Assembly: GCF_001612805.1 (NCBI RefSeq)
Contig: NZ_BDBD01000011.1
Coordinates: 186,001 to 250,000 of the forward strand
Direction: 5' to 3'
Source: Nocardia coubleae NBRC 108252
GTDB taxonomy: Bacteria; Actinomycetota; Actinomycetes; Mycobacteriales; Mycobacteriaceae
Length of the DNA: 64,000 nt
Within the stretch, counting starts at the first letter, position 1, and each line of letters begins with the position of its first letter. The translations under genes and the position numbers were made by a program. The notes below the pieces were generated by a model. The model was not told where the DNA came from and did no database searches. It saw only the letters and a list, made by a program, of their open reading frames with translations. This document shows, piece after piece, positions 49,297 to 58,700 of this stretch.

Positions 49297-50610
49297 ATGA
49301 CTGACAACACCGCGCCGACGCGCCGACCGCGCAGCATGCCGATCCGTGACTGGTTAGCTCCGATCACGCTGGTCACCGTGCTGGCCGCGCTCCTGGGAAC
49401 CATGTACCTCGGCTACACCGCCGACCCCGAGAAACACCTGCACGACTTCCCGATCGCCCTGGTCAACCAGGACGTCGGCGACACCCTCGCGGGCAAACCC
49501 ACCAACCTCGGCGCGCAGATCTCCACCGCGCTGGGGGATCAGGTCCCGGCCGAGAAGATCGACCTGCGCACCGTCGGCATCAACGAGGCCCACCGGCAAC
49601 TGCGCAACGGTGAGGTGTACGGCGCCATCATCATTCCCGGTGACTTCACCAAACGCGTCGCCATTCTCGGCGCTGCCTCCGTCGTCACCGGCGACGTCGA
49701 ACAGCCGATGATCTCCGTACTCACCAATCCCCGCGCGGGCACCCTCGCCGCCCAGATCATGCAGACCATCGCCGACAAGGCGATGACCGAGGTCAACACC
49801 ACCGTCGGCACCCAGCTCGCCGACCAAGTCCGCGCCGCGATCGGCAGCACACCGCTCAGCGGCGCCGCCCAGCTGCAACTCGCCGAGCCCATCGACGTCG
49901 TCGTCAGCGCCTACCACCCACTGCCCGAAGGCACCGGCCAAGGCCTCGCCGCCTTCTTCTACACCCTGGTCCTGCTGATCGTCGGCTTCAGCGGCGCCAT
50001 GATGATCAACTCCCTCGTCGACGGGTCCCTCGGATTCGTCCCCGCCGAATACGGGCCGTGGCACAAGCCGACCACCCCCGCCCGCATCAGCCGCTGGCGC
50101 ACCCTGCTCATCAAATGGGCCATCGCCGTCATCAGTGCGCCACTCGCCTCCGCCGCGTTCCTCGCCGTCGGCGCCCTGCTCGACATGAGCATCGAACGCC
50201 CGCTCATGCTGTTCCTCTACGGCACCCTTGCCATCATCGCCATCGCGGTCACCGGCCTGTCCGTGATGGCCGCCTTCGGCACCGCGGGCCTGATGATCAA
50301 CCTCATCGTCTTCGTCGTCCTCGGAATCCCGTCGTCCTCGGGCACCATCCCGCTCGAAGCGACACCGCGCTGGATCGCCGACATGGCCTCGTTCGAACCG
50401 ATGCACCAGATCTACCTCGCCGTGCGCGCCATCATGTTCTTCGACGGAAACCTCGAGGCAGGCCTGAGCCGCGGCCTCTGGATGACCATCGCCGGCCTGG
50501 CCATCGGGTTGGTCCTCGGTTTCGCGGCCACCCACGCCTATGATCTGCGTGGCCTGCACCGCCTCGGCCTCGATCACCGCCAGGAACCGGCAACCGTGGA
50601 AGGGCACTGA
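49297..50610 (+). CDS. YhgE/Pip-like (DUF3533) ABC-2-type membrane protein
   Basis: 437 residues. One N-terminal membrane helix (WLAPITLVTVLAALLGTMYLGY), a large extracytoplasmic region with DFPIALVNQDVGDTLAG (the typical YhgE/DUF3533 opening), and five or so C-terminal membrane segments (GLAAFFYTLVLLIVGFSGAMMI, LSVMAAFGTAGLMINLIVFVVLGIPSSSGTIPLE). These proteins resemble ABC-2 permeases and RND-linked exporters. Expression is likely controlled by the divergent TetR. Its TGA overlaps the next ATG as TGATG, so it is co-translated with the acyl-CoA ligase. Confidence 0.9.
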   Translation: MTDNTAPTRRPRSMPIRDWLAPITLVTVLAALLGTMYLGYTADPEKHLHDFPIALVNQDVGDTLAGKPTNLGAQISTALGDQVPAEKIDLRTVGINEAHRQLRNGEVYGAIIIPGDFTKRVAILGAASVVTGDVEQPMISVLTNPRAGTLAAQIMQTIADKAMTEVNTTVGTQLADQVRAAIGSTPLSGAAQLQLAEPIDVVVSAYHPLPEGTGQGLAAFFYTLVLLIVGFSGAMMINSLVDGSLGFVPAEYGPWHKPTTPARISRWRTLLIKWAIAVISAPLASAAFLAVGALLDMSIERPLMLFLYGTLAIIAIAVTGLSVMAAFGTAGLMINLIVFVVLGIPSSSGTIPLEATPRWIADMASFEPMHQIYLAVRAIMFFDGNLEAGLSRGLWMTIAGLAIGLVLGFAATHAYDLRGLHRLGLDHRQEPATVEGH

Positions 50611-52388
50611 TGCGAGAGTTCGAAACCCCGGCGTCGTACGTGATTCCGGACAACGCCAACAACTCCGACAGCGTGTTCCGGTACGGCGAAGAATCGCCCG
50701 ACACGGTGCTGTTCAGCGTCGCGGGCGCCGACATCACGGCCGCGCAATTCGCGAAAACGGTGACCGCCGTGGCGAAAGGCCTCATCGCCACCGGTATCGA
50801 ACCCGGTGACCGGGTCGCCATCATGGCACCGACCCGGTACGAATGGGTCGTGCTCGACCACGCCATCTGGGCGGTCGGCGGCTGCACGGTGGCCATCTAC
50901 GACAGCTCCGCCGCCGAACAGGCCAAATGGATCCTGCAGGACTCCGGCACCGTGTTGCTGATCGTCGACAGCGACAAACACCGCCGCGTCATCGACGAGA
51001 TCGCCGCCGACGCACTGCCCGACCTGCGTGAGATCCTGCAGATCGACAAGGGCATCGTCGCCGAACTCACCGCCCGCGGCGCTCACCTCGACGACCAGGC
51101 CGTCCACACCCGCCGCGCCGGTGTCGGCGCGGACTCGCCCGCGACCCTGATCTACACCTCCGGCACCACCGGCCGCCCCAAGGGCGTGCTGCTCACCCAT
51201 GCCAACCTCTACGCCGAATCCAAATCCGACCGGCTCGCGCTGGGGGAGTTCGTCACCGAGGCCAACCGCACACTGATGTTCCTGCCGTTGGCGCACGTGT
51301 TCGCCCGGGCGGTCACACTCGCCGCGCTCGACGCGAAGGTGATCGTTTCCTTCAGTTCCGATTGGGGGACCCTCGTCGACCAACTCGCCGAGTTCCGCCC
51401 CGATTTCATCCTCGCCGTGCCGCGCGTGTTCGAGAAGGTATTCAACGCCGCGAAACAGAAGGCACACGCTGACGGCAAAGGCCGCATCTTCGACCGGGCC
51501 ATCGAGACCGCCATCGTGTGGAGCGAGACACTCGACACCGGCGGGCCGGGCCTGCTGCGCAAGCTCGAGCACGCCCTGTTCGACAAGCTCGTGTACGCGC
51601 AGTTGCGTCGCGCGCTCGGCGGCCGATGCGGTGCGGCGGTCTCCGGCGGCGGCCCACTCGGCGCACGGCTCGGGCATTTCTTCCGTGGTGCGGGCATCCC
51701 GGTGTACGAAGGCTACGGCCTCACCGAGACCACGGCTGCCATCACCGTGAACACCCCGCGCAACACCCGCGTCGGCACCGTCGGCCGGCCCATCGAGGGC
51801 CACGGCGTCAAGATCGCCGACGACGGTGAATTGCTGCTGCGCGGACCTGTGGTCTTCGGCGAATACTGGGGCAACCCCGACGCCACCGCGGACGCCTTCG
51901 TCGACGGCTGGTTCCGCACCGGCGACCTGGGCGCCATCGATGCAGACGGCTACCTCACGATCACCGGCCGCAAGAAGGAAATCCTGGTCACCGCGGGTGG
52001 AAAGAACGTTTCACCCGGCCTCATGGAAGACGCCTTGCGTGCCCACCCCGTGGTCGGTCAAGCGATGGTCGTCGGCGACGGCCGGCCCTTCGTCGGCGCC
52101 CTCGTCACTCTGGACCCCGAAGCCCTTCCAGCTTGGAAGCAGCGCAACAACATCCCTGCCGATACCCCTGTCGAAGACCTCGTCGACAATCCGGCCCTCC
52201 GCGCGGACATCGACCAAGCTGTCGCCGACACCAACAAATTGGTCTCCAAGGCCGAGGGCATCAAGAAGGTCCGGATCCTGGCCAGCGACTGGACCGAAGC
52301 CACCGGCGAACTGACCCCGAAAATGTCCCTCCGCCGAGCCGAGGTCATGAAGAAGTACGCGTCCGAAGTAGAAGCGCTGTACAGCTGA
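50610..52388 (+). CDS. Long-chain acyl-CoA synthetase/ligase
   Basis: 592 residues of the ANL family: YTSGTTGRPKGVLLTH (A3), GLTETTAA in the A5 region, GWFRTGDLGAIDADGYLTITGRKKE (A7-A8) and ELTPKMSLRRAEVMKKY (A10 Lys). It resembles FadD15-type enzymes and the ligase at 7867-9693. The first base of the ATG is the last base of the upstream stop (TGATG). It may charge a lipid that the adjoining membrane protein handles, but this is inference. A very long perfect hairpin follows the stop. Confidence 0.92.
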   Translation: MREFETPASYVIPDNANNSDSVFRYGEESPDTVLFSVAGADITAAQFAKTVTAVAKGLIATGIEPGDRVAIMAPTRYEWVVLDHAIWAVGGCTVAIYDSSAAEQAKWILQDSGTVLLIVDSDKHRRVIDEIAADALPDLREILQIDKGIVAELTARGAHLDDQAVHTRRAGVGADSPATLIYTSGTTGRPKGVLLTHANLYAESKSDRLALGEFVTEANRTLMFLPLAHVFARAVTLAALDAKVIVSFSSDWGTLVDQLAEFRPDFILAVPRVFEKVFNAAKQKAHADGKGRIFDRAIETAIVWSETLDTGGPGLLRKLEHALFDKLVYAQLRRALGGRCGAAVSGGGPLGARLGHFFRGAGIPVYEGYGLTETTAAITVNTPRNTRVGTVGRPIEGHGVKIADDGELLLRGPVVFGEYWGNPDATADAFVDGWFRTGDLGAIDADGYLTITGRKKEILVTAGGKNVSPGLMEDALRAHPVVGQAMVVGDGRPFVGALVTLDPEALPAWKQRNNIPADTPVEDLVDNPALRADIDQAVADTNKLVSKAEGIKKVRILASDWTEATGELTPKMSLRRAEVMKKYASEVEALYS

Positions 52389-52392
52389 GTCC

Positions 52393-52445
52393 TTCCCCAA
52401 CCCCCTCATTTCGTCACTGTGACGAAATGAGGGGGTTGGGGAAGT
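52393..52445. terminator. 25-bp perfect-stem hairpin
   Basis: Stem 52393-52417 with 52421-52445 is fully complementary, with loop ctg. The stem even closes one base further into the loop. It follows the acyl-CoA ligase. There is no T-run, but the stability is unusual for a terminator of this genome. Confidence 0.8.
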
Positions 52446-52778
52446 GGAGGGGGAGTGCGCCGAGCAACCACCGGTCGGCCTTCTTCGCGCTTACCCGCAG
52501 ATCAAGCCCTGGGCGGCGGCATTCATCCTGAATGGTCATGAATGGCTGGAGGCTCGAAATCGACCGAAACGGCTCGGCGCGAGCAATCCGTCTGTGCGGA
52601 TGAGTTTGCGGCAGCACGCTGTTCCGAGCGGAGCGGGTCGGCCGACGAGCGAGGTCTTGGGCACGCGTTGCCAAGTTGCATACGCTGCCAAATGTCCGCG
52701 AAACCCCTACCGACCGGCCCGGTTGAAACGCCGATAATGCACATTATGTCAAGTAAAGACATTTCGGGCTGCGGCTGC
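52446..52778. other. 333-bp region without a clear gene
   Basis: Between the acyl-CoA ligase terminator and the 3' end of the hydrolase. Open frames here are short and not protein-like. At 52734-52747 lies the palindrome ataatg-ca-cattat, and ATGTC-N7-GACAT at 52746-52762; both are A/T-rich. They do not sit at the start of any recognised gene. A decayed gene or an operator left from a lost neighbour is possible. Confidence 0.45.
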
Positions 52779-53588
52779 TCATCCCCGATTGTCCTGGGCG
52801 AAGATCTGCACTACCCACCGATTCAACGCATCGACGACGACCTCGGGCCGCTTCATCCACTCGACGTGCCCTGCCGGTTCACCGAAGTGGGTGCGCGTTG
52901 TCGTGGCACCTGGGAACAACCGCACCAATTCATCCACTGCAGATGCCGGTGCCAGCTGATCACTGCCGAACGAGACGGCAAGGATCGGAAAGGTTCGACT
53001 CGTAAGCACCGCCGGTGTCGTGGACCAAGATCCGGTCCGGGCCATGCGCGCCCAGTCCCCTATGAGCCGTGCCGACTGGCGGCCGAAGTCGAACCTGCGG
53101 CCGTCGAAGACGCCTCGCACTCGCGCCGTTACGGCGAAGACGGTAGGCAGGATCAGAGGCACGAGGCGACCACGCCCGGTGAACGCCCGCCAATGCGGTG
53201 TGCCGGCGGCAACGAGCACGAGCCCGTCGAACTCCCCCGGCGACATCGACTCGAGCGCTGCGGCCAGTTGTCCGCCGAGACTGTGGCCGACCACGAGCAG
53301 CGGGTCGGCCTCCTGCTCGCGTGCCCATGCGATGGCCTCCGTCAGGTCACCCGTGACCAGATCGGCATAGCCGAACTGCGTTCCCCGCGAAATGACCAGG
53401 GCGCTGTCGCCTTGTCCCCGGTAGTCGAGTGTCAGCACGTGAAATCCCTGCGCTTGGGCCGTTTCCGCGAACCGCTGGTAGTGGCGCGCGGTCACCCCGA
53501 GGGCGGGCAGGACGACCAGCGTGGATGCGCCTGGTTTGCCCGGAAACCAGTGCGCGACAGCCCCACTGGGCAGTGCGGTCGCACTCAT
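52779..53588 (-). CDS. Alpha/beta hydrolase (serine aminopeptidase-like)
   Basis: 269 residues. LVVLPALGVTARHYQRFAETA forms the first strand and oxyanion; the nucleophile is in VVGHSLGGQLAAAL; the acid/late part includes VSFGSDQLAPASAV and the His in FGEPAGHVEWMKRP. The substrate is unknown. The ATG at 53588 overlaps the stop of DUF1272 by ATGA, so it is the second gene of a two-gene operon under the TetR that lies divergent. Confidence 0.88.
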   Translation of the reverse strand: MSATALPSGAVAHWFPGKPGASTLVVLPALGVTARHYQRFAETAQAQGFHVLTLDYRGQGDSALVISRGTQFGYADLVTGDLTEAIAWAREQEADPLLVVGHSLGGQLAAALESMSPGEFDGLVLVAAGTPHWRAFTGRGRLVPLILPTVFAVTARVRGVFDGRRFDFGRQSARLIGDWARMARTGSWSTTPAVLTSRTFPILAVSFGSDQLAPASAVDELVRLFPGATTTRTHFGEPAGHVEWMKRPEVVVDALNRWVVQIFAQDNRG

Positions 53589-53821
53589 CGCCCGGTCCCC
53601 CAGATCTTGCGGCGCAGCCGGGCCGGCGCTCGGCGTGCGATCTCGGCGGCTCCGGTGGTGCGCCGCGGCCGCCGAACCAACTCCCCCGCGCAGTTCGGGC
53701 ACACCCTGTGATCCGTCGCGCAGGTCGGACAGTACGTGCATTCATAACTGCAGATGAACGCCTCGGCGTCGTCGCGCAACGGCGCCGGACAGGTCTCGCA
53801 GCTGGACTTCATCTTCAGCAT
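53585..53821 (-). CDS. DUF1272 zinc-ribbon-like protein
   Basis: 78 residues with eight Cys in four pairs: CETC, CSYEC, CPTC and CPNC, as in the DUF1272 family (urease-associated in some bacteria, otherwise unknown). The C-terminal half is a basic helix (RRPRRTTGAAEIARRAPARLRRK). A second Met at 53812 is an alternative start. No SAM or catalytic residues. It overlaps the hydrolase gene by ATGA and is divergent from a TetR regulator, with twin operators in the gap. Confidence 0.88.
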   Translation of the reverse strand: MLKMKSSCETCPAPLRDDAEAFICSYECTYCPTCATDHRVCPNCAGELVRRPRRTTGAAEIARRAPARLRRKIWGTGR

Positions 53822-53843
53822 CGCTGCCACTCCCCTCGGTTTC

Positions 53844-53878
53844 ACATACAAACTGTATGTCACATACAATGTGTATGT
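53844..53878. promoter_or_regulatory. Two perfect TetR operators in tandem
   Basis: Operator 1 acataca-aac-tgtatgt (53844-53860) and operator 2 acataca-atg-tgtatgt (53862-53878). The 7-bp arms are perfect, and centres are 18 bp apart, so two dimers would bind with slightly offset faces. They fill the gap between the divergent DUF1272 and TetR genes and probably repress both. Confidence 0.85.
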
Positions 53879-53899
53879 CATTGGCAGAGAGAAGGCAAG

Positions 53900-54490
53900 A
53901 TGGCAACGGTTCGCGAGGCAGGTGCGGCACGGACTCGGGCGACGTTGATCGCGGTCGGTACCGCGCTGTTCGCCGAGCACGGCTTCGCCGAGGTGACGAC
54001 CGCGCAGGTGTGTGCGGCCGCCGGTGTCACGCGGGGAGCGCTGTATCACCACTTCGGCAGCATGGTCGGGTTGATGGAGGCCTGCTTCGCGGCGGTCGAT
54101 CACGGCGTGGTCGACACGCTGTCGGCGGATGCGGCGACAGGTTCGCCGGTCGAACGGGTTCGTGCGGTCAGCCACGCTTTCGTCGATCAGCTGGCCGACG
54201 AGACCGTCCGGCAGATCCTTTTCGTGGAAGCGCCCGCCGCCCTCGGGTGGGCGCGCTGGCGCGAAATCGACGGCGGACGCTCCCTGGGTCTGGTCAAGAA
54301 TCTGCTCGTCGCGGCCCACGAACAGGGCGAACTGCTCCCCCGGCACAACCCGAAAGTGCTCGCACACCTGCTGCTTGGTGGACTCAACGAGCTCGCGATG
54401 TTCGTCGCCGCGTCACGCTCGCGCGAAAAGGCGATGGCTGCGGCACACACCGAGCTGGACGCGGTGCTCGACGGCATGTTCACGCGATGA
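53900..54490 (+). CDS. TetR-family transcriptional regulator
   Basis: 196 residues. HTH: ATLIAVGTALFAEHGFAEVTTAQVCAAAGVTRGALYHHFGSM. The C-terminal domain (FVDQLADETVRQILFVEAPAALGWARWREID) is of TetR_C_33 look. Start at 53900 with agaaggcaag upstream; a longer in-frame start would lie in the hydrolase gene. It is divergent from DUF1272 and convergent with the epoxide hydrolase gene. Twin palindromes precede it. Confidence 0.93.
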   Translation: MATVREAGAARTRATLIAVGTALFAEHGFAEVTTAQVCAAAGVTRGALYHHFGSMVGLMEACFAAVDHGVVDTLSADAATGSPVERVRAVSHAFVDQLADETVRQILFVEAPAALGWARWREIDGGRSLGLVKNLLVAAHEQGELLPRHNPKVLAHLLLGGLNELAMFVAASRSREKAMAAAHTELDAVLDGMFTR

Positions 54491-54522
54491 CTCGGTCGAT
54501 CCGGCCCGGTGCGCTCGCATGG

Positions 54523-55680
54523 TCATCGATCAGCAGCCAGCACTGTCGCGAGCCCTTCCTGTAGGTCCTTGACGAAGTACTCCGGGACCTCGAGCGAGGG
54601 GAAGTGTCCCCCGGTCTCGGGCGTCGTCCAGCGAACGATCTGCCGGTACCGTTGCTCCGCCCATGGTCGCGGGCATTTCTCGATGTCGGCCGGATACATC
54701 GTGATCGCCGACGGGACGTCCACGCGAAGGTCGGGGTCGAGTGAGGCGTGGCTTTCGTAGTAGATGCGGGCTGCCGAGGCGCCGGTTCGGGTCAGCCAGT
54801 AGAGGGTGACGTCGTCGAGGACGCGGTCCATGGGTATCGCTTCGAACGGGCTGTCATCGGTGTCGGACCACTCGGCGAACTTGTCGAGGATCCAGGCCAG
54901 CAGCCCGACCGGGGAGTCGACGAGGGAGTAGCCGATGGTCTGCGGTCGGGTCGCCTGCTGTTTGGCGTAGGCGGCGCGGTAGCGCCAGAAGTCGCGGGTT
55001 TCCTCGGTCCACCGGCTTTCGGTCGGCGTCAGGCCGTCTGTGGTGAGCCCGGGCGGTGCTTCGGCGAACAGGGTGTGGATGCCGAGAACACGGTCCGGGA
55101 ACCTGCCGGCGAGGACGGTGGTGATATTGCCGCCCCAATCGCCACCGTGTGCCAGGAACCGGCGGTAGCCGAGTCTGTCCATCAGCTCTACCCATGCGGC
55201 GGCGATCTTTTCGGTTCCCCATCCGGTGGTGGTCGGTTTGTCGCTGTAACCGAAGCCCGGCAGCGAGGGGACGATGACATGGAATGCCGGTACGGCGGCA
55301 TCTTTCGGTTCCGCCAACTCGTCGACAATGTCGGTGAATTCGGCCACGCTGCCGGGCCAGCCGTGCGTCATGATCAGCGGTGTGGCGTCCGTGCGCGGGG
55401 ACCTGCGGTGCAGGAAGTGGATACCGAGACCGTCGATGGTCGTGCGGAATTGCCCGATCTGGTGGAGGCGCTCTTCGAACGAGCGCCAGTTGTATCCGCT
55501 GTGCCAGTAACGCACCACGTCGACGAGGTCGGCGCGCGGAACGCCCTGATCCCACCGGCGCGGGTCAGGCCCCGGCCGGTAGACCGTCTCCGCTTCCGGC
55601 AACCGCGCCGCAGCCAATCGTGCGCGCAGGTCGTCGAGTTCGGCGTCTGTCGCGCGGGATTCGAATGCTTGTACGTCCAT
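54523..55680 (-). CDS. Epoxide hydrolase (EHN-type)
   Basis: 385 residues. The N-terminal EHN domain (residues 5-~115) shows VYRPGPDPRRWDQGVP and YWHSGYNWRSFEERLHQIGQF. The alpha/beta-hydrolase domain follows: ITHGWPGS oxyanion, the nucleophile Asp in AHGGDWGG, Tyr donors in IYYESHA and the His in TGGHFPSLEVPE. It opens epoxides to diols. It begins 25 bp after the NRPS stop on the same strand, and so is probably co-transcribed; it may modify the peptide product. Fairly sure as to family, not substrate. Confidence 0.92.
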   Translation of the reverse strand: MDVQAFESRATDAELDDLRARLAAARLPEAETVYRPGPDPRRWDQGVPRADLVDVVRYWHSGYNWRSFEERLHQIGQFRTTIDGLGIHFLHRRSPRTDATPLIMTHGWPGSVAEFTDIVDELAEPKDAAVPAFHVIVPSLPGFGYSDKPTTTGWGTEKIAAAWVELMDRLGYRRFLAHGGDWGGNITTVLAGRFPDRVLGIHTLFAEAPPGLTTDGLTPTESRWTEETRDFWRYRAAYAKQQATRPQTIGYSLVDSPVGLLAWILDKFAEWSDTDDSPFEAIPMDRVLDDVTLYWLTRTGASAARIYYESHASLDPDLRVDVPSAITMYPADIEKCPRPWAEQRYRQIVRWTTPETGGHFPSLEVPEYFVKDLQEGLATVLAADR

Positions 55681-55705
55681 GCGTACCGGGTTACCCGAAT
55701 TCCGC

Positions 55706-58700
55706 TCAGCCGCTCTGCCCGGCGACCTCCCGATCGAGTTGTTCGTTGAGGACGCGGGCGATGCGGGCCAGGACCGCGGGTTCGGTCATTGCCAGGTGTG
55801 TGGCGTCGATGTCGATATCGGTGATGTGCCCGCGCACACTCGGTGCCCATCCCCGATGTCCGGTCGCGTCCTCTCGGCGTTCGCCGGTGGCGGTGAAATA
55901 CAGCATGTCGCAGTCGATTACCGGTGGTTGCCAGTCGGCGGCGGCCCGGATGGACTCGTTGTAGGCGTCGGTCATGTGCTGGATCAGGGCGGCGTCGATA
56001 CCGAGCCGCTCCCCCAGTTTCTGTTCGATCAGTGCCGCGGCTTCCTCGGCGGTGGCGTCGGTGGGGACGAAATCGATACCCATGACCGGGCCGAGGTTGG
56101 CGACCAGTTCACCGGCCGTCACGGTGGTGACAGCGGTGGGATCGAATCCGTCGGCTTCGGCGTCGAGCAGGGCCAGTAGCGCGACTTGTTCTCCGGCGGC
56201 GCGTATTTCGGCGGCGACGGCGTGGGCGATCTGGCCGCCCAGTGACCAGCCGAGCAGGTGGTAGGGGCCGTGCGGCTGGATGGCGCGGATTTCGTCGAGG
56301 TAGCGGCGGGCGGTGTCTTCGATGGTCGCGGACCCCGGTTCGCCGCTCAGTTGTGGTGCCTGGATTCCGTAGATGGGTCGGTCCTCGGTCAGGTATTCGC
56401 CGAGCGGGCGGTAACACCAGGCCAGGCCGGAGGCGGGGTGGACGCAGAACAGCGGGGGTCGTGTCCCGGTGGTGCGGATCGGTAGCACGACATCGAATCC
56501 GGGTGTGGTGGGTTCGGTGGTGGTGTGTCCGGTGCGCATTCCGGTTTCGATGCGTCTGGCGAGGTCGGTGGGGCGCGGGTCGGACAGGATCCAGCTGACG
56601 GGGACCTCGTAGTCCAGTTCCTTACGGAGTTCGCTGACCACCTGCACCGACTTGAGGGAGTTGCCGCCGAGGGCGTAGAAGTCGTCGTCGGCACCGACGC
56701 GGGCCATGCCGAGGACGTGCTCGTAGACCCGGGCGACCTCGCCTTCGAGCCAGGATTCCGGTTCCCGGAACTCCCCAACGTCGAATACCGGTTCCGGTAG
56801 GTGTTTGCGGTCGAGTTTGCCGGAGTCGGTCAGCGGCACGGTGTCCAGCACCAAGACCGCGGTCGGCACCATGTAGTCGGGCAGTTCGGCGGCGGCGTGG
56901 TCGAGCACGGCGTCGGTGTCGACGTCGAGGCCTGCCGTCGGCATCAGGTAGGCGACGAGCCGGTCCCCGGTGCCGACGGTGTGGACGGCGGCGATGGCAC
57001 GGGCGACGGTGTGGTGCTCGGCGAGGACGGCTTCGATCTCGCCCAGTTCGATGCGCAGGCCGCGGAGTTTCACCTGGAAGTCGGTGCGGCCCAGGTATTC
57101 CAGTTCGCCGGTGCGCAGGCGGCGGGCGCGGTCACCTGTGCGGTACATGCGCAGGCCCGCGGTGAACGGGTCGGGGACGAATCGTTCCGCGGTGAGGCCG
57201 GGGCGGGCGTGGTAGCCGCGGGCGATCTGGTTTCCGGCGAGGTACAGGTCGCCCGCTACCCCGGGCGGGACCGGGCGCAGGCGGGTGTCGAGGACGTGGG
57301 CGCGGACGTTCCACACCGGTGTGCCCATGGGGATGCTGCCGGTGTCGCCGTGGGTGACGTGGTGGGCGGTGGCGTGCACGGTGAATTCGGTGGGGCCGTA
57401 GAGATTGTGTAATTCGGTGTGGGGCATGGCGCGGCGTGCGGCCGACACCACGTCGGCGCCGAACGCTTCGCCGCCGACGAGCAAGGCGCGCAACGACTTC
57501 AGGGATCGCGCGGGGGCGGCGTCGGCGAAGGCCGCGAGCATGGACGGGACGAAGGAAGTGACGGTGACCTGCCGGTCGGCGATGGTGGCGGCCAGGTAGG
57601 AGGGGTCGGTGTGTCCGTCGGGTCGGGCGATCACCAGGCGGGCGCCGACGGCGAGGCTGGCGAACAGTTCCCAGACCGACACGTCGAAGGTGGCGGGGGT
57701 CTTCTGGAGGACGGTGTCGGCGGTGCTGAGCCGGTAGGTGTCGATGATCCAGTGGAGCTGGTTGAGGGCCGCCCTGTGCGGTACGGCAACACCTTTGGGC
57801 CGCCCGGTGGAGCCGGAGGTGAACAGGACGTACGCGATGTTGTCGGGTCGTAGTGGGGTGCGGCGGTCGGTGTCGGTGACGGGGGTGTCGTCGTAGCCGG
57901 TGAGGTCGATTCCGTCGAGGGAGGTGAGTTCGAGGACGGGCGCTGCGGTGGTGAGCATGTAGTCGATGCGGTCGGCGGGGTGGGTGGGGTCGACGGGGAC
58001 GTATCCCCCGCCGGCAGCGTGGACGGCGTACACGGCGGTGACCTGGTCGAGGGATCGGGGCATGCGCAGTGCGACGAGAGTGTCGGGGCCGACGCCGCGG
58101 GCGATGAGCCAGCGGGCGAGCCGGTTGACGCGTGCGGCGAATTCGGCATAGGTCAGGGCTTCGGAGCCGTATTCGACGGCGGGCCGGTCGGCGTGGGTGC
58201 GGGCTGCGTGGGTGAACAGGCTTGCGAGGGTTTCGTGGGGGTCGAGGGGGTGTTCGGTGTGGTTCCACCGGTGCAGGAGCGCTCCGCGTTCACCGGTGTC
58301 GAGGAGGTCGACGTCGTGGATCTGGCGGGTGGGGTCGGTGGCGAGTGCGCGCAGGATTCGTTGCAGGCGCTCGGCGATGGTGGTGGCGGTGGCCGGGTCG
58401 AACAGGTCGGTGGCGTAGGTGATGGTGCCGTTCATTCCGGTGGGTGCGCCGGTGCTGTCGTGAGTGTCGGAGACGGTCACCTGGAGGTCGAACAGGGACG
58501 TCGCGGTGTCGGCTTCGACGGCCGAGGCGGTGAGGCCGGGGAGCTGGAAGTCGGTGGTGGTGTGGTTCTGGAAGGCGAGCATCACCTGGAACAAGGGGTG
58601 GTGGGCGTGGGAGCGGACGGGGTTGAGTTCTTCGACGAGGCGTTCGAACGGGACGTCGGCGTGCCCGAACGCGGCGAGGTCGTCGCCACGCACGTGCTCG

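Noticed and set aside
52523..52762. A 79-codon minus-strand frame after the hydrolase
   Set aside because: No Shine-Dalgarno, no signal or domain, and the composition is not protein-like; it seems to arise by chance.
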